Below, one piece after another: positions 55,278 through 62,775 of a stretch of 64,000 bases of DNA. The first letter of the stretch is position 1. Every line of letters begins with the position of its first letter. The DNA lies in the NCBI GenBank assembly GCA_046733475.1, contig JBKPPF010000020.1, positions 6,775 to 70,774 on the forward strand, written 5' to 3'. The position numbers and the translations under genes are program-made. Below the pieces are notes generated by a model that ran no database searches, was not told the origin of the DNA, and worked only from the letters and a program-made list of their open reading frames with translations. This DNA is from DATEOR01 sp046733475 (GTDB lineage Bacteria; Actinomycetota; Thermoleophilia; Gaiellales; Gaiellaceae).

Positions 55278-55662
55278 GTACGTACCCCCTAAGGTAGATC
55301 CCGGCTGCAACGGCGCTGCGAATCCGCTCCGGTGACGCTGACCCGTCGGAAAGGTTTTGCCAACGGCCGGCGTGCAGCAGGCGAAGGCGGTCTTCGCGAA
55401 GCAAAACCTGGACGACCGTGGCGCGCGACTCCCGCGCGAACTCTGACGCCGCCTCGGTTTCTTCAGCGCTGTCGACGACGACGGCCGCCGGCTGCAGCAG
55501 GCGAAGAAAGTCGGCCGTGTCGCCCTGGCCCGCGGGAAAAGCGCGGACCTCCGCGATGCCTTCCAGGGCTCCTTCGACGGCCGCGGCGACCAGCGGATAA
55601 CTCGACACCACGGCCACGAGAGGAATCGTCGCCTCGGCTGTCGTACGGGCCTGAGCGGTCAC
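55267..55662 (-). CDS. degenerate receiver-like protein
   Basis: A 131-residue protein with the length and alternating strand/helix pattern of a CheY-like receiver: PLVAVVSSYPLVAAAVEGAL, LQPAAVVVDSAEE, ATVVQVLLRED, and a last helix SPERIRSAVAAGIYL. The Asp64 position could be the phosphoacceptor, but the usual acidic pair after strand 1 is Ser20-Ser21, and the conserved Lys is absent. It probably cannot be phosphorylated normally. The GTG overlaps the stop of the response regulator (GTGA), and its end overlaps the sugar transferase start. It may act as a non-phosphorylated partner that tunes the operon. Confidence 0.6.
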   Translation of the reverse strand: MTAQARTTAEATIPLVAVVSSYPLVAAAVEGALEGIAEVRAFPAGQGDTADFLRLLQPAAVVVDSAEETEAASEFARESRATVVQVLLREDRLRLLHAGRWQNLSDGSASPERIRSAVAAGIYLRGYVRER

Positions 55663-56330
55663 GCTGTGTGCTCCATCTCCCGGCTTCCCACCGGCTCGAA
55701 CGCCGAGCGGTAGAAGAGACCGGCCGCCCGGCGAGTCGGGAGGTCGAGCTTGTGGAGAATGTTCTGCATGTGACGCTTCACGGTGAACTCGGAGATCGAG
55801 AGCGCCTGGGCGATCTGCCGGTTTCGTGCCCCGTCGGCGACGAGCTCGAGAACTTCTCGCTCCCGCGAAGACAGCGTGACCGCGCGCTCTCGCACCCGGT
55901 CGCGCTGCTGAAGGCCCTGCACGGCGTCGATCATGAGCGTTGCCAGGCCCCGCGACAGCGGCGCCTCTCCGCGCACGACCCCCCTCAGCGAGCGAATGAA
56001 CCCCGCCGGCGAGATTTCCTTGGCGAGAAAGCCCTTCGCACCGGCGGTGACCGACGCGAGGACGAGGTCGTTCGTGGCATCGAAGCCCCAAACGATCATG
56101 TGTGTCTCGTGGAGCGGCGCCAGGTCCGCGATCGCGCCGATCCCGCCCGACGGCGGCAGCTCGAGGTCGATGAGCGCGACGTCCGGCTCGTCCTCTTCAA
56201 GCGCCTCGGAGAGCTCGGCGAGGTTCGAGGCTTCGAACACCTCAAACTCGCTCTCGTTCCCGAGGAGATGCCTTACGCCGGCACGGAAAATCGCACCAGA
56301 ATCGGCGACGACAATGCTCGTCCGTTTCAC
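55659..56330 (-). CDS. NarL/LuxR-type response regulator at the head of the polysaccharide operon
   Basis: A 223-residue response regulator from GTG 56330 (frames further upstream are alternatives). The receiver domain has Asp10 after strand 1, phosphoacceptor Asp55 in VALIDLELPPSGG and a Lys in GFLAKEISP. The C-terminal LuxR-type helix-turn-helix is complete (LSSREREVLELVADGARNRQIAQALSISEFTVKRHMQNILHKL). No sensor kinase is in the window. It is the first gene of a leftward operon of glycan genes, so it probably controls them and itself. Its GTG overlaps the stop of a 17-codon upstream frame. Confidence 0.88.
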   Translation of the reverse strand: MKRTSIVVADSGAIFRAGVRHLLGNESEFEVFEASNLAELSEALEEDEPDVALIDLELPPSGGIGAIADLAPLHETHMIVWGFDATNDLVLASVTAGAKGFLAKEISPAGFIRSLRGVVRGEAPLSRGLATLMIDAVQGLQQRDRVRERAVTLSSREREVLELVADGARNRQIAQALSISEFTVKRHMQNILHKLDLPTRRAAGLFYRSAFEPVGSREMEHTA

Positions 56331-56380
56331 GGACCCGGCCGCTCCCATTCGGCCGTACCCGCGGCAGCCGCAACCCTCAT
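56327..56380 (-). CDS. possible 17-residue leader peptide coupled to the response regulator
   Basis: ATG 56380 follows a good GGGAGAGGAG site and encodes MRVAAAAGTAEWERPGP. Its TGA overlaps the GTG start of the response regulator (GTGA at 56327-56330), while the regulator's own GTG has no good ribosome binding site. The arrangement suggests that ribosomes finishing this short frame re-initiate on the regulator. Conservation in relatives has not been checked. Confidence 0.4.
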   Translation of the reverse strand: MRVAAAAGTAEWERPGP

Positions 56381-56491
56381 GCCGCTCCTCTCCCAACTTA
56401 GGTGACGCCAGTCCCCGGTACTGCTAACCCTCGGAAAGAACCACTACCAGGTCTCCCGGCCCGGTTTGTCGTGGTTACTTTTCTCGAGAAG

Positions 56492-56523
56492 ATGACTCTA
56501 AGTCATTCCTTCGCGGGATTCAA
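56492..56523 (-). promoter_or_regulatory. promoter of the polysaccharide operon with an operator-like palindrome over the -10
   Basis: On the minus strand, TTGAAT (56518-56523), an exact 17-base spacer and TAGAGT (56495-56500) form a good promoter about 110 bases before the leader ATG. A 15-base palindrome, ATGACT-CTA-AGTCAT (56492-56506), covers the -10, as expected for a repressor or autoregulator site. The leader RNA between 56400 and 56487 contains complementary stretches (AACCAC and GTGGTT) that could pair. Confidence 0.55.
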
Positions 56524-56561
56524 CCCCACCGGGTGACCAGCGAGCATGGTGCTTTTCATGG

Positions 56562-57107
56562 GTGGATCCGGTGGTTCTGCTGCGGTATCATTTTCGACTC
56601 GTGGTTCGGGGACGAGGACTTCTGCGGAGCAAGGTCGGGGGAGCGGGGCTCGCTGCCTGCGTCTGCGTGCTCTGGCTCGCGCCGACGACCGGTGCGCAGA
56701 GCGTCTACGACCAGTACACCGAGCAGATCCCCGCAGCCAACGGGCCTCACAACACGAGCTCCGGGGGGCCGGGTGCGCCCGGCAGCTCGGGCAGCTCGGG
56801 CGTGTCCGGAGGAACGAGCGGCGACGGCGGCGGCGCTGCGATCGTTCTTCCCGCCAGCCTCAACCAGGATGGCGGCAAGGACGCCAAGACGCTCCGCGAA
56901 GTCGCGACGTCGCCTCGTTTCGGCGCGCCGAACTCGACCTTTCAGCTCCCGGCTGACTCGACCGAAAATTCCCAGGCGAGCGTGTCGGCGGCGCTGAACG
57001 CGGTGGCGGACGGAAGCGACGGCCGCATGGTCGGTCTCTTCGTCGCCCTTCTCGCCGTCACCGCAGTCTCGCTGGGTTTCGCCGCGGCTCGCCGCCGCAC
57101 CCCCTAG
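56562..57107 (+). CDS. secreted, membrane-anchored protein of unknown function
   Basis: A 181-residue protein from GTG 56562. A basic start and hydrophobic stretch (GGAGLAACVCVLWLAPTTGAQS) form a signal peptide. A low-complexity Gly/Ser linker follows (SSGGPGAPGSSGSSGVSGGTSGDGGG). Near the end is a single membrane helix (MVGLFVALLAVTAVSLGFAAA) with an Arg-rich tail, like a wall-anchored protein without an LPxTG sorting motif. No family is recognised. It is divergent from the response regulator operon and may share its control region. The TAG shares CTAG (57104-57107) with the convergent lipoprotein gene. Confidence 0.7.
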   Translation: MDPVVLLRYHFRLVVRGRGLLRSKVGGAGLAACVCVLWLAPTTGAQSVYDQYTEQIPAANGPHNTSSGGPGAPGSSGSSGVSGGTSGDGGGAAIVLPASLNQDGGKDAKTLREVATSPRFGAPNSTFQLPADSTENSQASVSAALNAVADGSDGRMVGLFVALLAVTAVSLGFAAARRRTP

Positions 57108-57517
57108 CGCGGGAAGTACTCCTGCAGGTCTTGGGGCTTCACGTCGTCGCGGACGAGGACGACGTCGTTCCTCCCGGCGAGCATGATCGCCACCGACGGG
57201 GGAACGCCCTCCACCGACGTGACCTCGACCTCCTCGGCGGGAATGGTCGTCCCGGCTCCGCCCATGTCGTTGCAAGGCGGGATCGTGGCGTTGCCGATCG
57301 AGTCGCCGGCGACCGCCGCCTCGGCGGCCGTGCCCAGGTAGGTGTGCCCGTCGTACTCGACGAGCATCGCGCAGCTCGCCGAGGACACGCCGCCTCCGCT
57401 CACCTCGGTCGTGGCGCCTCCACTCACATCGGCGCTCTTGCCTCCACAGGCCGCGAGGGCGAGCGGGAGGACGAGGAGGGCCAGGACGAGAAAACGGGTC
57501 GATCGCTGAGTGGTCAT
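57104..57517 (-). CDS. small lipoprotein
   Basis: A 137-residue protein with a lipoprotein signal: basic start, LVLALLVLPLA, and the lipobox LAAC, giving a lipid-modified Cys24. A Gly/Ser-rich linker follows. The mature domain has a Cys in SSASCAMLVEYDGHTYLG and another in PPCNDMGG, probably a disulfide, resembling small actinobacterial lipoproteins of the DUF6281 type. Function unknown. It lies downstream of the DPM1-like glycosyltransferase on the same strand (37-base gap). Confidence 0.8.
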   Translation of the reverse strand: MTTQRSTRFLVLALLVLPLALAACGGKSADVSGGATTEVSGGGVSSASCAMLVEYDGHTYLGTAAEAAVAGDSIGNATIPPCNDMGGAGTTIPAEEVEVTSVEGVPPSVAIMLAGRNDVVLVRDDVKPQDLQEYFPR

Positions 57518-57554
57518 GTCGTCTATGACCGGGCGAGCCGCCGATTTGTTCCCG

Positions 57555-58493
57555 TCAGCGCAGGTCCTTGTTCGACTCCATGTCGAACCACATGGCGAAG
57601 AGCAGGAGCTGGAGCCCCGAGATGACGAGGAGGGCGACGAGGACGATCGAGGCGCTCGTGATCGGGTTCCCCGCGATGCGGAGGCCGACCTCGAGCCAGC
57701 CGAGCACGAAGCCCGTGCCGAAGAGCAGCATCCCCAGCGTGTAGAAGAGGACGAGTGGATGGAAGTCGCGGATGATGTACTTCTCCTTCATCCGCCAGAA
57801 GAAGCCCTTCGTCAGGAGCCAAGAGATCTTCGGGACGACATGGCGCAGGCGGATGCCGCTCCGCTCGCCGACGCCGTAGATGGGGCGCGAGGGGTAGTCG
57901 CGCACGCGGCGGTTCCAGACGTTCAGGTGGACGAGCAGGTCGTTCGGGAAGCCGTAGCGCTTGTAGATCCGGTCGAGGTCGAGGAGCTTCAGCGTCGCGA
58001 GGTTCACGGCGGTGTACCCCGACTGCGAGTCGGCGACGTGCCAGTAGCCGGAGGCGATCTTCGTCAGGAAGGAGAGCACTGCGTTTCCGAGATAGCGCGT
58101 GCGCGGGATGAGCTCCCACGCCTGGCCGGTGAAGAGCCGGTTCGCCTTGGCATAGTCGACCTGGTCGACGATGACTCCCTGGACGAGCGCCTCCAGGTCG
58201 TCGGGATCCATCTGCCCGTCGGCCGCCATGACCGCGGTGACTTCGATCTCCTCGACGATCGCCCGCTTGTAGCCGGTGACGATCGCGGCGCCGACGCCCT
58301 GGTTTCGTTCGTGCTCGATCAGGTCGACCCGCGGATCTGCGCCCTTGGCCCTCTCCACGGTGGCGTCGGTCGAGGCGTCGTCGACGACGATGATCCGGTC
58401 GACGAAGTCAGGGATCGTCGAAACCGTGGAGGCGATGAGCGCCTCCTCGTTGTATGCGGGTACGACAACAGCGACGGTTTTACCGTCGTACAT
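57555..58493 (-). CDS. DPM1-like family 2 glycosyltransferase with C-terminal membrane helices
   Basis: A 312-residue GT-A enzyme: VAVVVPAYNEEALIASTV, RIIVVDDASTD (first Asp of the nucleotide site), ERNQGVGAAIVTGYKRA and MAADGQMDPDDL (the metal-binding Asp). Two C-terminal membrane helices follow (LVLFYTLGMLLFGTGFVLGW and SIVLVALLVISGLQLLLFAMW). It resembles dolichyl/polyprenyl-phosphate sugar synthases, which load a single sugar on a lipid carrier for use outside by GT-C enzymes. The large membrane protein just upstream fits that partner role. The ATG is 7 bases after a TAAAGT -10 and has no Shine-Dalgarno sequence, so the mRNA is probably near-leaderless. Confidence 0.88.
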   Translation of the reverse strand: MYDGKTVAVVVPAYNEEALIASTVSTIPDFVDRIIVVDDASTDATVERAKGADPRVDLIEHERNQGVGAAIVTGYKRAIVEEIEVTAVMAADGQMDPDDLEALVQGVIVDQVDYAKANRLFTGQAWELIPRTRYLGNAVLSFLTKIASGYWHVADSQSGYTAVNLATLKLLDLDRIYKRYGFPNDLLVHLNVWNRRVRDYPSRPIYGVGERSGIRLRHVVPKISWLLTKGFFWRMKEKYIIRDFHPLVLFYTLGMLLFGTGFVLGWLEVGLRIAGNPITSASIVLVALLVISGLQLLLFAMWFDMESNKDLR

Positions 58494-58500
58494 CGCGCCG

Positions 58501-58506
58501 ACTTTA
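58501..58506 (-). promoter_or_regulatory. -10 element of the DPM1-like gene, near-leaderless
   Basis: TAAAGT on the minus strand ends 7 bases before the ATG at 58493. With a start site 6-7 bases after the -10, the transcript would begin at or within a base or two of the ATG. No ribosome binding site is present. No clear -35 is seen. Confidence 0.5.
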
Positions 58507-58519
58507 GCTCTCGGGTCGG

Positions 58520-60649
58520 TCAGGACCCGACGTCGTACAGGGCGAAACGGTCGTCCTGGTACACGATCGGGAAGCGCTCGAGGAAGTGCTGGGGGTGGCT
58601 CCGCTCCTTGTTGACGAGCACCCAGTCGGCGCCCCACCGCTGGAGAATCGCCTCCCGCTCGGAGTCTGCGATTCCCGCGTCCCAGAAGAAATGCCGGGTG
58701 TCGCGGGCGCGGGCGAAGACGTGGTTCGCATGCACCTCCGCCACGTGGCCGGGAGCCGAGGTATTCACGTACACGGGCGCATAGGCCACGAGCCTGTACG
58801 CCGTCATCCGGTCGGAGAAGACGATCTCGTCGGTGGAGACGTCGGTGCGGACGGCGTCCAGGATCCCCGGCGTGAGAAACGCGTCCGGCGGGGCCTTTTC
58901 CACTCGGGAGAGGCCGGCAGCGGCAACCGGAAGGACGAAAGCGACGGCCGCAGCGAGCGCCCAACGGCCGGGATCGGGCCCCCAGAGCGGGCGGCGCCAC
59001 GCGCCGAAGAGAAGCGCCGCAAGACCGCCGACGATGGCGAGCCACACCGCCCAGCTCGGGCCGCCGTCGACGTAGACCCAGGTGAACTCTCCGGGGTAGA
59101 GGAGGACGAGCCCCGCGCTGACCACGCCGGCGATCACGATTCCCCACGCCCGGAAGCGCGAGAGCGCGATGCAGGCTCCGACCACCGCGAAGGACACCGG
59201 AAGGAACTCAGGCAGCCGGCGTGCCTGCGAGAGCGAGAAGACGTCCGCGAGGATCGTGAAGAAAGGCGGCACGAGCACGGCGACGAGGACCGCCACGGAG
59301 CCGCCGAGGACGAGGGCGGCCCAGAGCCTCCGCGCGGCGAACGCAGCTAGCGGAATCGCAATCAATCCGGCCACGACCACCGGGCCCGCACGCGCGATCG
59401 CTTCCGGCGACATGCCGAACCACGGCCCGAGCTTCGTCGCGAAGCTCCCGTAGTTCCCGAGCTCGTGGTCCCGGAGCGAGGTCGAGGGCGTGACCGAGCT
59501 CGAGCTCCTGATCACCGGATAGAAGAGGACGAGGAAGAGCACGAGGGGCGCCGTGACCGCGCCGAGGACGATGGTCGCCCGCGTCAGCAGCGGCTCCCAC
59601 GTGCTTACGAGCACGAGCCGTGCGAGGAGGAAACCAAGGAGCAGCATGGCGACGAACGGCGTGTACGACGGGTGGACGAGCGTCAGGCCCATGCTCGCCG
59701 CGCCGAGGCAGAGAAGGGCGATGCCTCCGCCGTCGCGGAGGAACGCGAAGGCGAGCGCGACGACCGCGGGGAGGAGAAGCAGGTGGCTGGCCGCCTGCGG
59801 CTGGGTCGTGGTCTCGAAGAACCCGGTGCCGGCGAGGTTGTCTCCCCTGCGGGCGAGGCCGAAGTTCGCGACCTGCACCGCCGCGAGCGCGACGCCTCCG
59901 TAGGGGGAACGGAAGACGACGTTGCCGGCCGCGTACGCGAGCAGGAGCGCCAGCGGGACGAGGATCGCCGGCAGATAGACGAGCACGTCCGTGACGTCGA
60001 CTCCCGCGAGGCGCGCGACGAGCGCGTCGACCCCCTGCCAGAGCGGGAATGCGTAGCCCGGGTGCAGGCCGCCGTCCTTGAACTCGTCCACGCTCGAGAG
60101 GCCGCTCAGCACATCGAGCTCCGCGAGCTTCCGTGCTCGCCCGAGGTGGAAGAAGCCGTCGCCGCTGATCGGCCCCGCGGCCCACCAGACCACGGCGGAG
60201 AAAAGCACGCCTGAGGCGAAGACGGCGGTGAGCGCCCGCCGTTCCGAGGGGTCGACCGGGCGCACGCCGTTTCGGAGCGCTGCAGGCACTGCCACGACCA
60301 CGCTCACCGAGCCGATCACGATCCCCATCAGGAGGATCGACCCGCCGGCGGCGAAGACGAGTGCGAGCCCGAAGGCGTCGACCGCGACGCTGAGCGCGAA
60401 CGAGCCGGCGAGCGCGATTCCCGGAGAGGTCGGCCAACCGATCGCTCGCAGGAGAAGCGCGCCCGGGACGAGCAGGACGCACGCTGCTGCCGGCGCGAGG
60501 CGAAGTGCGAGCCCCGCGCCGGCCGTAGGCAGGAGGTGTGCGAGAAGGAGAAGCGCCGGCGCGAGCGCGACAAGGCCGACGAACCGTCCGCGCGTCCCGA
60601 CCGCGAGCGGCGCCATCAGGGAAGCTACCCGGCCGCTTCGTCCCTCCAC
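58520..60649 (-). CDS. large polytopic membrane protein, GT-C-like
   Basis: A 709-residue protein with about 14-16 hydrophobic segments and a soluble C-terminal region of about 100 residues (from VDEIVFSDRMTAYRLV to FALYDVG). An early periplasmic loop contains GPISGDGFFHLGRARKLAELDVL. Asp and His after the first helices are typical of GT-C glycosyltransferases that use polyprenyl-phosphate sugars. The overall plan resembles actinobacterial DUF6541-type proteins, but I cannot confirm the family. The GTG start has no Shine-Dalgarno sequence but lies 8 bases after TAGAAT. Together with the DPM1-like enzyme it may decorate the glycan on the outer face. Confidence 0.7.
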   Translation of the reverse strand: MEGRSGRVASLMAPLAVGTRGRFVGLVALAPALLLLAHLLPTAGAGLALRLAPAAACVLLVPGALLLRAIGWPTSPGIALAGSFALSVAVDAFGLALVFAAGGSILLMGIVIGSVSVVVAVPAALRNGVRPVDPSERRALTAVFASGVLFSAVVWWAAGPISGDGFFHLGRARKLAELDVLSGLSSVDEFKDGGLHPGYAFPLWQGVDALVARLAGVDVTDVLVYLPAILVPLALLLAYAAGNVVFRSPYGGVALAAVQVANFGLARRGDNLAGTGFFETTTQPQAASHLLLLPAVVALAFAFLRDGGGIALLCLGAASMGLTLVHPSYTPFVAMLLLGFLLARLVLVSTWEPLLTRATIVLGAVTAPLVLFLVLFYPVIRSSSSVTPSTSLRDHELGNYGSFATKLGPWFGMSPEAIARAGPVVVAGLIAIPLAAFAARRLWAALVLGGSVAVLVAVLVPPFFTILADVFSLSQARRLPEFLPVSFAVVGACIALSRFRAWGIVIAGVVSAGLVLLYPGEFTWVYVDGGPSWAVWLAIVGGLAALLFGAWRRPLWGPDPGRWALAAAVAFVLPVAAAGLSRVEKAPPDAFLTPGILDAVRTDVSTDEIVFSDRMTAYRLVAYAPVYVNTSAPGHVAEVHANHVFARARDTRHFFWDAGIADSEREAILQRWGADWVLVNKERSHPQHFLERFPIVYQDDRFALYDVGS

Positions 60650-60657
60650 CGGCCCCG

Positions 60658-60663
60658 ATTCTA
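60658..60663 (-). promoter_or_regulatory. -10 element of the GT-C-like gene, near-leaderless
   Basis: TAGAAT on the minus strand lies in the 19-base gap after the preceding stop and ends 8 bases before the GTG at 60649. No ribosome binding site is visible. It would be an internal promoter separating the two downstream membrane-glycan genes from the aminotransferase group. Confidence 0.5.
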
Positions 60664-60668
60664 GGCTG

Positions 60669-61667
60669 CTACTGCGCGCGGGGCCGCACGACGGCGGGGC
60701 GCAGGCTGTCCCAGATCATGATCGCGCCGCCCGGGATCGAGGCGGCGACGGTGACCGCGTAGAAGAGAAAGCCCGTGGCGAACGCTGCGTCGGCGTCCAC
60801 CCCGAAGCGCCCGAGAAAGGCGATGAAGAAGGCCTCGCGCACGCCGAGCCCGTTGATCGTGAACGGGATGAGCATGACGAGGAAGAGGAGCGGGCCCATG
60901 ATGATGTAGACGAGCGGGGAGACGTCGATCCCCACCGCTTCGCCGCAGAGCCAGATCGAGAGGATGCGGACGAACTGGAAGACGACGGTCGCGCCGAGGA
61001 CGAGGAGGAGGGCTCGCGGCTGCGCGCGGTAGCCGTGCAGCGCCTCCCAGAGGCTTCGGAATCCGCGCGCGAGGGCCCGCGTGCCGCCCCGCTCCTGCAG
61101 CCAGGCGTTCGTCCGCCGCGAGAACATGAGGGCGAGCGCGAGGGCGAGCCCCACGGAGAGCGCGATCTCGAGGATCAGGACCTCCTGGATGTTGTTGTAG
61201 CGCCCGAGCGCGAGCACGAGACCGAAGGCGACGAGGACGAGCGTCCCCGCGGAACCGACCACCCGCTCCATCAGGACGGCGCCCGCGACCTCCGCCTTCG
61301 CATCGGGCCTGCGGCGCGCGTGTGCGGCGATTCGCACGGTGTCCCCTCCGATGGAAGTCGGGAGCACCTGCCCGGCTGCGTACCCGACGAAGTAGAGCTT
61401 GGTCAGCCAGGAGAGCGGCTCGTGGATGCCCTTCGAGGCCAGGAGCGCCTTCCAGCGCCACGCCATCCCCACGGTCGTCACGAGGAAGATCACGTAGGAA
61501 GCGAGCAGGTACCAGCCGTTGCTCGACCCGATCAGGTCGATCGTCGCCCCGAGGTTGATCTGCCAGATCAGGTAAGCGAGGACCCCCGCGCTGACGAGCA
61601 CCTGCAGAGCGATGCGAACAGGCCGACTGATCCTCAAAGCATCAGGTGGTGAAGCGGGCGTGGACAC
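60669..61667 (-). CDS. lysylphosphatidylglycerol synthase TM-region family protein (flippase-like)
   Basis: A 332-residue protein with about eight helices of the LPG_synthase_TM (PF03706) type: VGMAWRWKALLASKG, YFVGYAAGQVLPTSIGGDTVRI, AGAVLMERVVGS, and IPFTINGLGVREAFFIAFLGRFG, all typical blocks. The aminoacyl-transfer domain of MprF is absent, so it is the flippase-like half alone, as in many polysaccharide or glycolipid loci. It probably translocates a lipid-linked intermediate. From GTG 61667 it overlaps the aminotransferase gene by 26 bases; a TTG at about 61637 would avoid that overlap. Confidence 0.85.
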   Translation of the reverse strand: MSTPASPPDALRISRPVRIALQVLVSAGVLAYLIWQINLGATIDLIGSSNGWYLLASYVIFLVTTVGMAWRWKALLASKGIHEPLSWLTKLYFVGYAAGQVLPTSIGGDTVRIAAHARRRPDAKAEVAGAVLMERVVGSAGTLVLVAFGLVLALGRYNNIQEVLILEIALSVGLALALALMFSRRTNAWLQERGGTRALARGFRSLWEALHGYRAQPRALLLVLGATVVFQFVRILSIWLCGEAVGIDVSPLVYIIMGPLLFLVMLIPFTINGLGVREAFFIAFLGRFGVDADAAFATGFLFYAVTVAASIPGGAIMIWDSLRPAVVRPRAQ

Positions 61668-62775
61668 GGCGCAATGCGTCCACCGCGTCCGCGATGTCCT
61701 CGTCCGAGTGCGCCGGCGAAAGCGGCAGGGAAAGCACCTCGCGTCCCGCCCGCTCCGCGACCGGAAGCGGAGGCTGGTCGGGAAAGCGCTCGCGGTAGTA
61801 CGTCAGGGTGTGCACCGGGAGGAAGTGGATGCTCGTGCCGATGTTCTCCTCCGCGAGGGCACGCTGGTAGGCGTCGCGGTCCGCGCCCGCGTCCTCTGGG
61901 TCGATGCGGACGATGTAGAGGTGGAGCGCGTGCCGGTCCCGCGGGTCGCGGGCGAGCGGCGTGATCCCGGCCAGGTCGGCGACGGCCGCGTCGTAGGCCT
62001 CGACGTGGCGGCGCCGGATCTCGGCGTGCGCGTCGATCTTGTCGAGCTGGCAGAGAGCGATCGCGGCGAGGACGTCCGAGAGGTTCGCTTTGAACCCTGC
62101 GGTGCGGACGTCGTAGAGCGAGCCGTGGCTCCTCCGCATCAGGCGGAGCTCCCGGACCTCGTCGGCGAGCGCCTCATCGTCGGTCGTGATCGCCCCGCCC
62201 TCGCCCGCAGCAACGTTCTTGGTCGCGTAGAGGGAGAGGCACGTCGCGCGCGCGATCGAGCCGATCCGCCGGCCGCGGTAGCGCGCCTCGACGGCATGGG
62301 CCGCGTCCTCGACCACCGGAGGCCCGAGGGCGAGGAGCGGATCGAGATCCGCGGGCTGGCCGGCGAGGTCGACGGGAAGGATCGCCTTCGTCCGGTCCGT
62401 CACGGCCGCGGCCACGAGATCCGGGTCGATGTTCAGGTCGGAGTCGTGCACGTCGACGAAGATCGGGGTCGCGCCGGTGTGCACGATGACATTGGCCGTG
62501 GCGGGCCAGGTGATCGGCGTCGTGATCACCTCGTCGCCGGGCCCGAGGCCGAGGCCGACGAGGGAGAGGTGCATGGCGGCGGTGCCGGAGGCGACGGCAA
62601 GCGCATGGCGCGCGCCCGTCAGCTCGGCGAGCCGGCGCTCGAGCTCCTCGGCACGCGGTCCACTCGTGAGCCAGCCGCTCTCGAGCGTTTCGGTGACCGC
62701 AGCGATCTCCTCCGGCCCGATCGCCGGAGGCTGGAAGGAGAGGAACGTCTTACGTTTGCTGGAGGACAGCTGCAT
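61642..62775 (-). CDS. DegT/DnrJ/EryC1 family sugar aminotransferase
   Basis: A 377-residue PLP enzyme: SGWLTSGPRAEELERRLAE, ASGTAAMHLSL (phosphate loop), PITWPATANVIVHTGATPIFVDV, Asp157/His160 in VEDAAHAVEARYRG, Lys186 in YATKNVAAGEGG (Schiff base) and GFKANLSDVLAAIALCQLDK. It converts a nucleotide-linked keto sugar to an amino sugar with glutamate as donor, as in perosamine or similar pathways. The partial dehydratase upstream may supply the keto sugar. It overlaps both neighbours by 26 bases. Confidence 0.92.
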   Translation of the reverse strand: MQLSSSKRKTFLSFQPPAIGPEEIAAVTETLESGWLTSGPRAEELERRLAELTGARHALAVASGTAAMHLSLVGLGLGPGDEVITTPITWPATANVIVHTGATPIFVDVHDSDLNIDPDLVAAAVTDRTKAILPVDLAGQPADLDPLLALGPPVVEDAAHAVEARYRGRRIGSIARATCLSLYATKNVAAGEGGAITTDDEALADEVRELRLMRRSHGSLYDVRTAGFKANLSDVLAAIALCQLDKIDAHAEIRRRHVEAYDAAVADLAGITPLARDPRDRHALHLYIVRIDPEDAGADRDAYQRALAEENIGTSIHFLPVHTLTYYRERFPDQPPLPVAERAGREVLSLPLSPAHSDEDIADAVDALRRVHARFTT

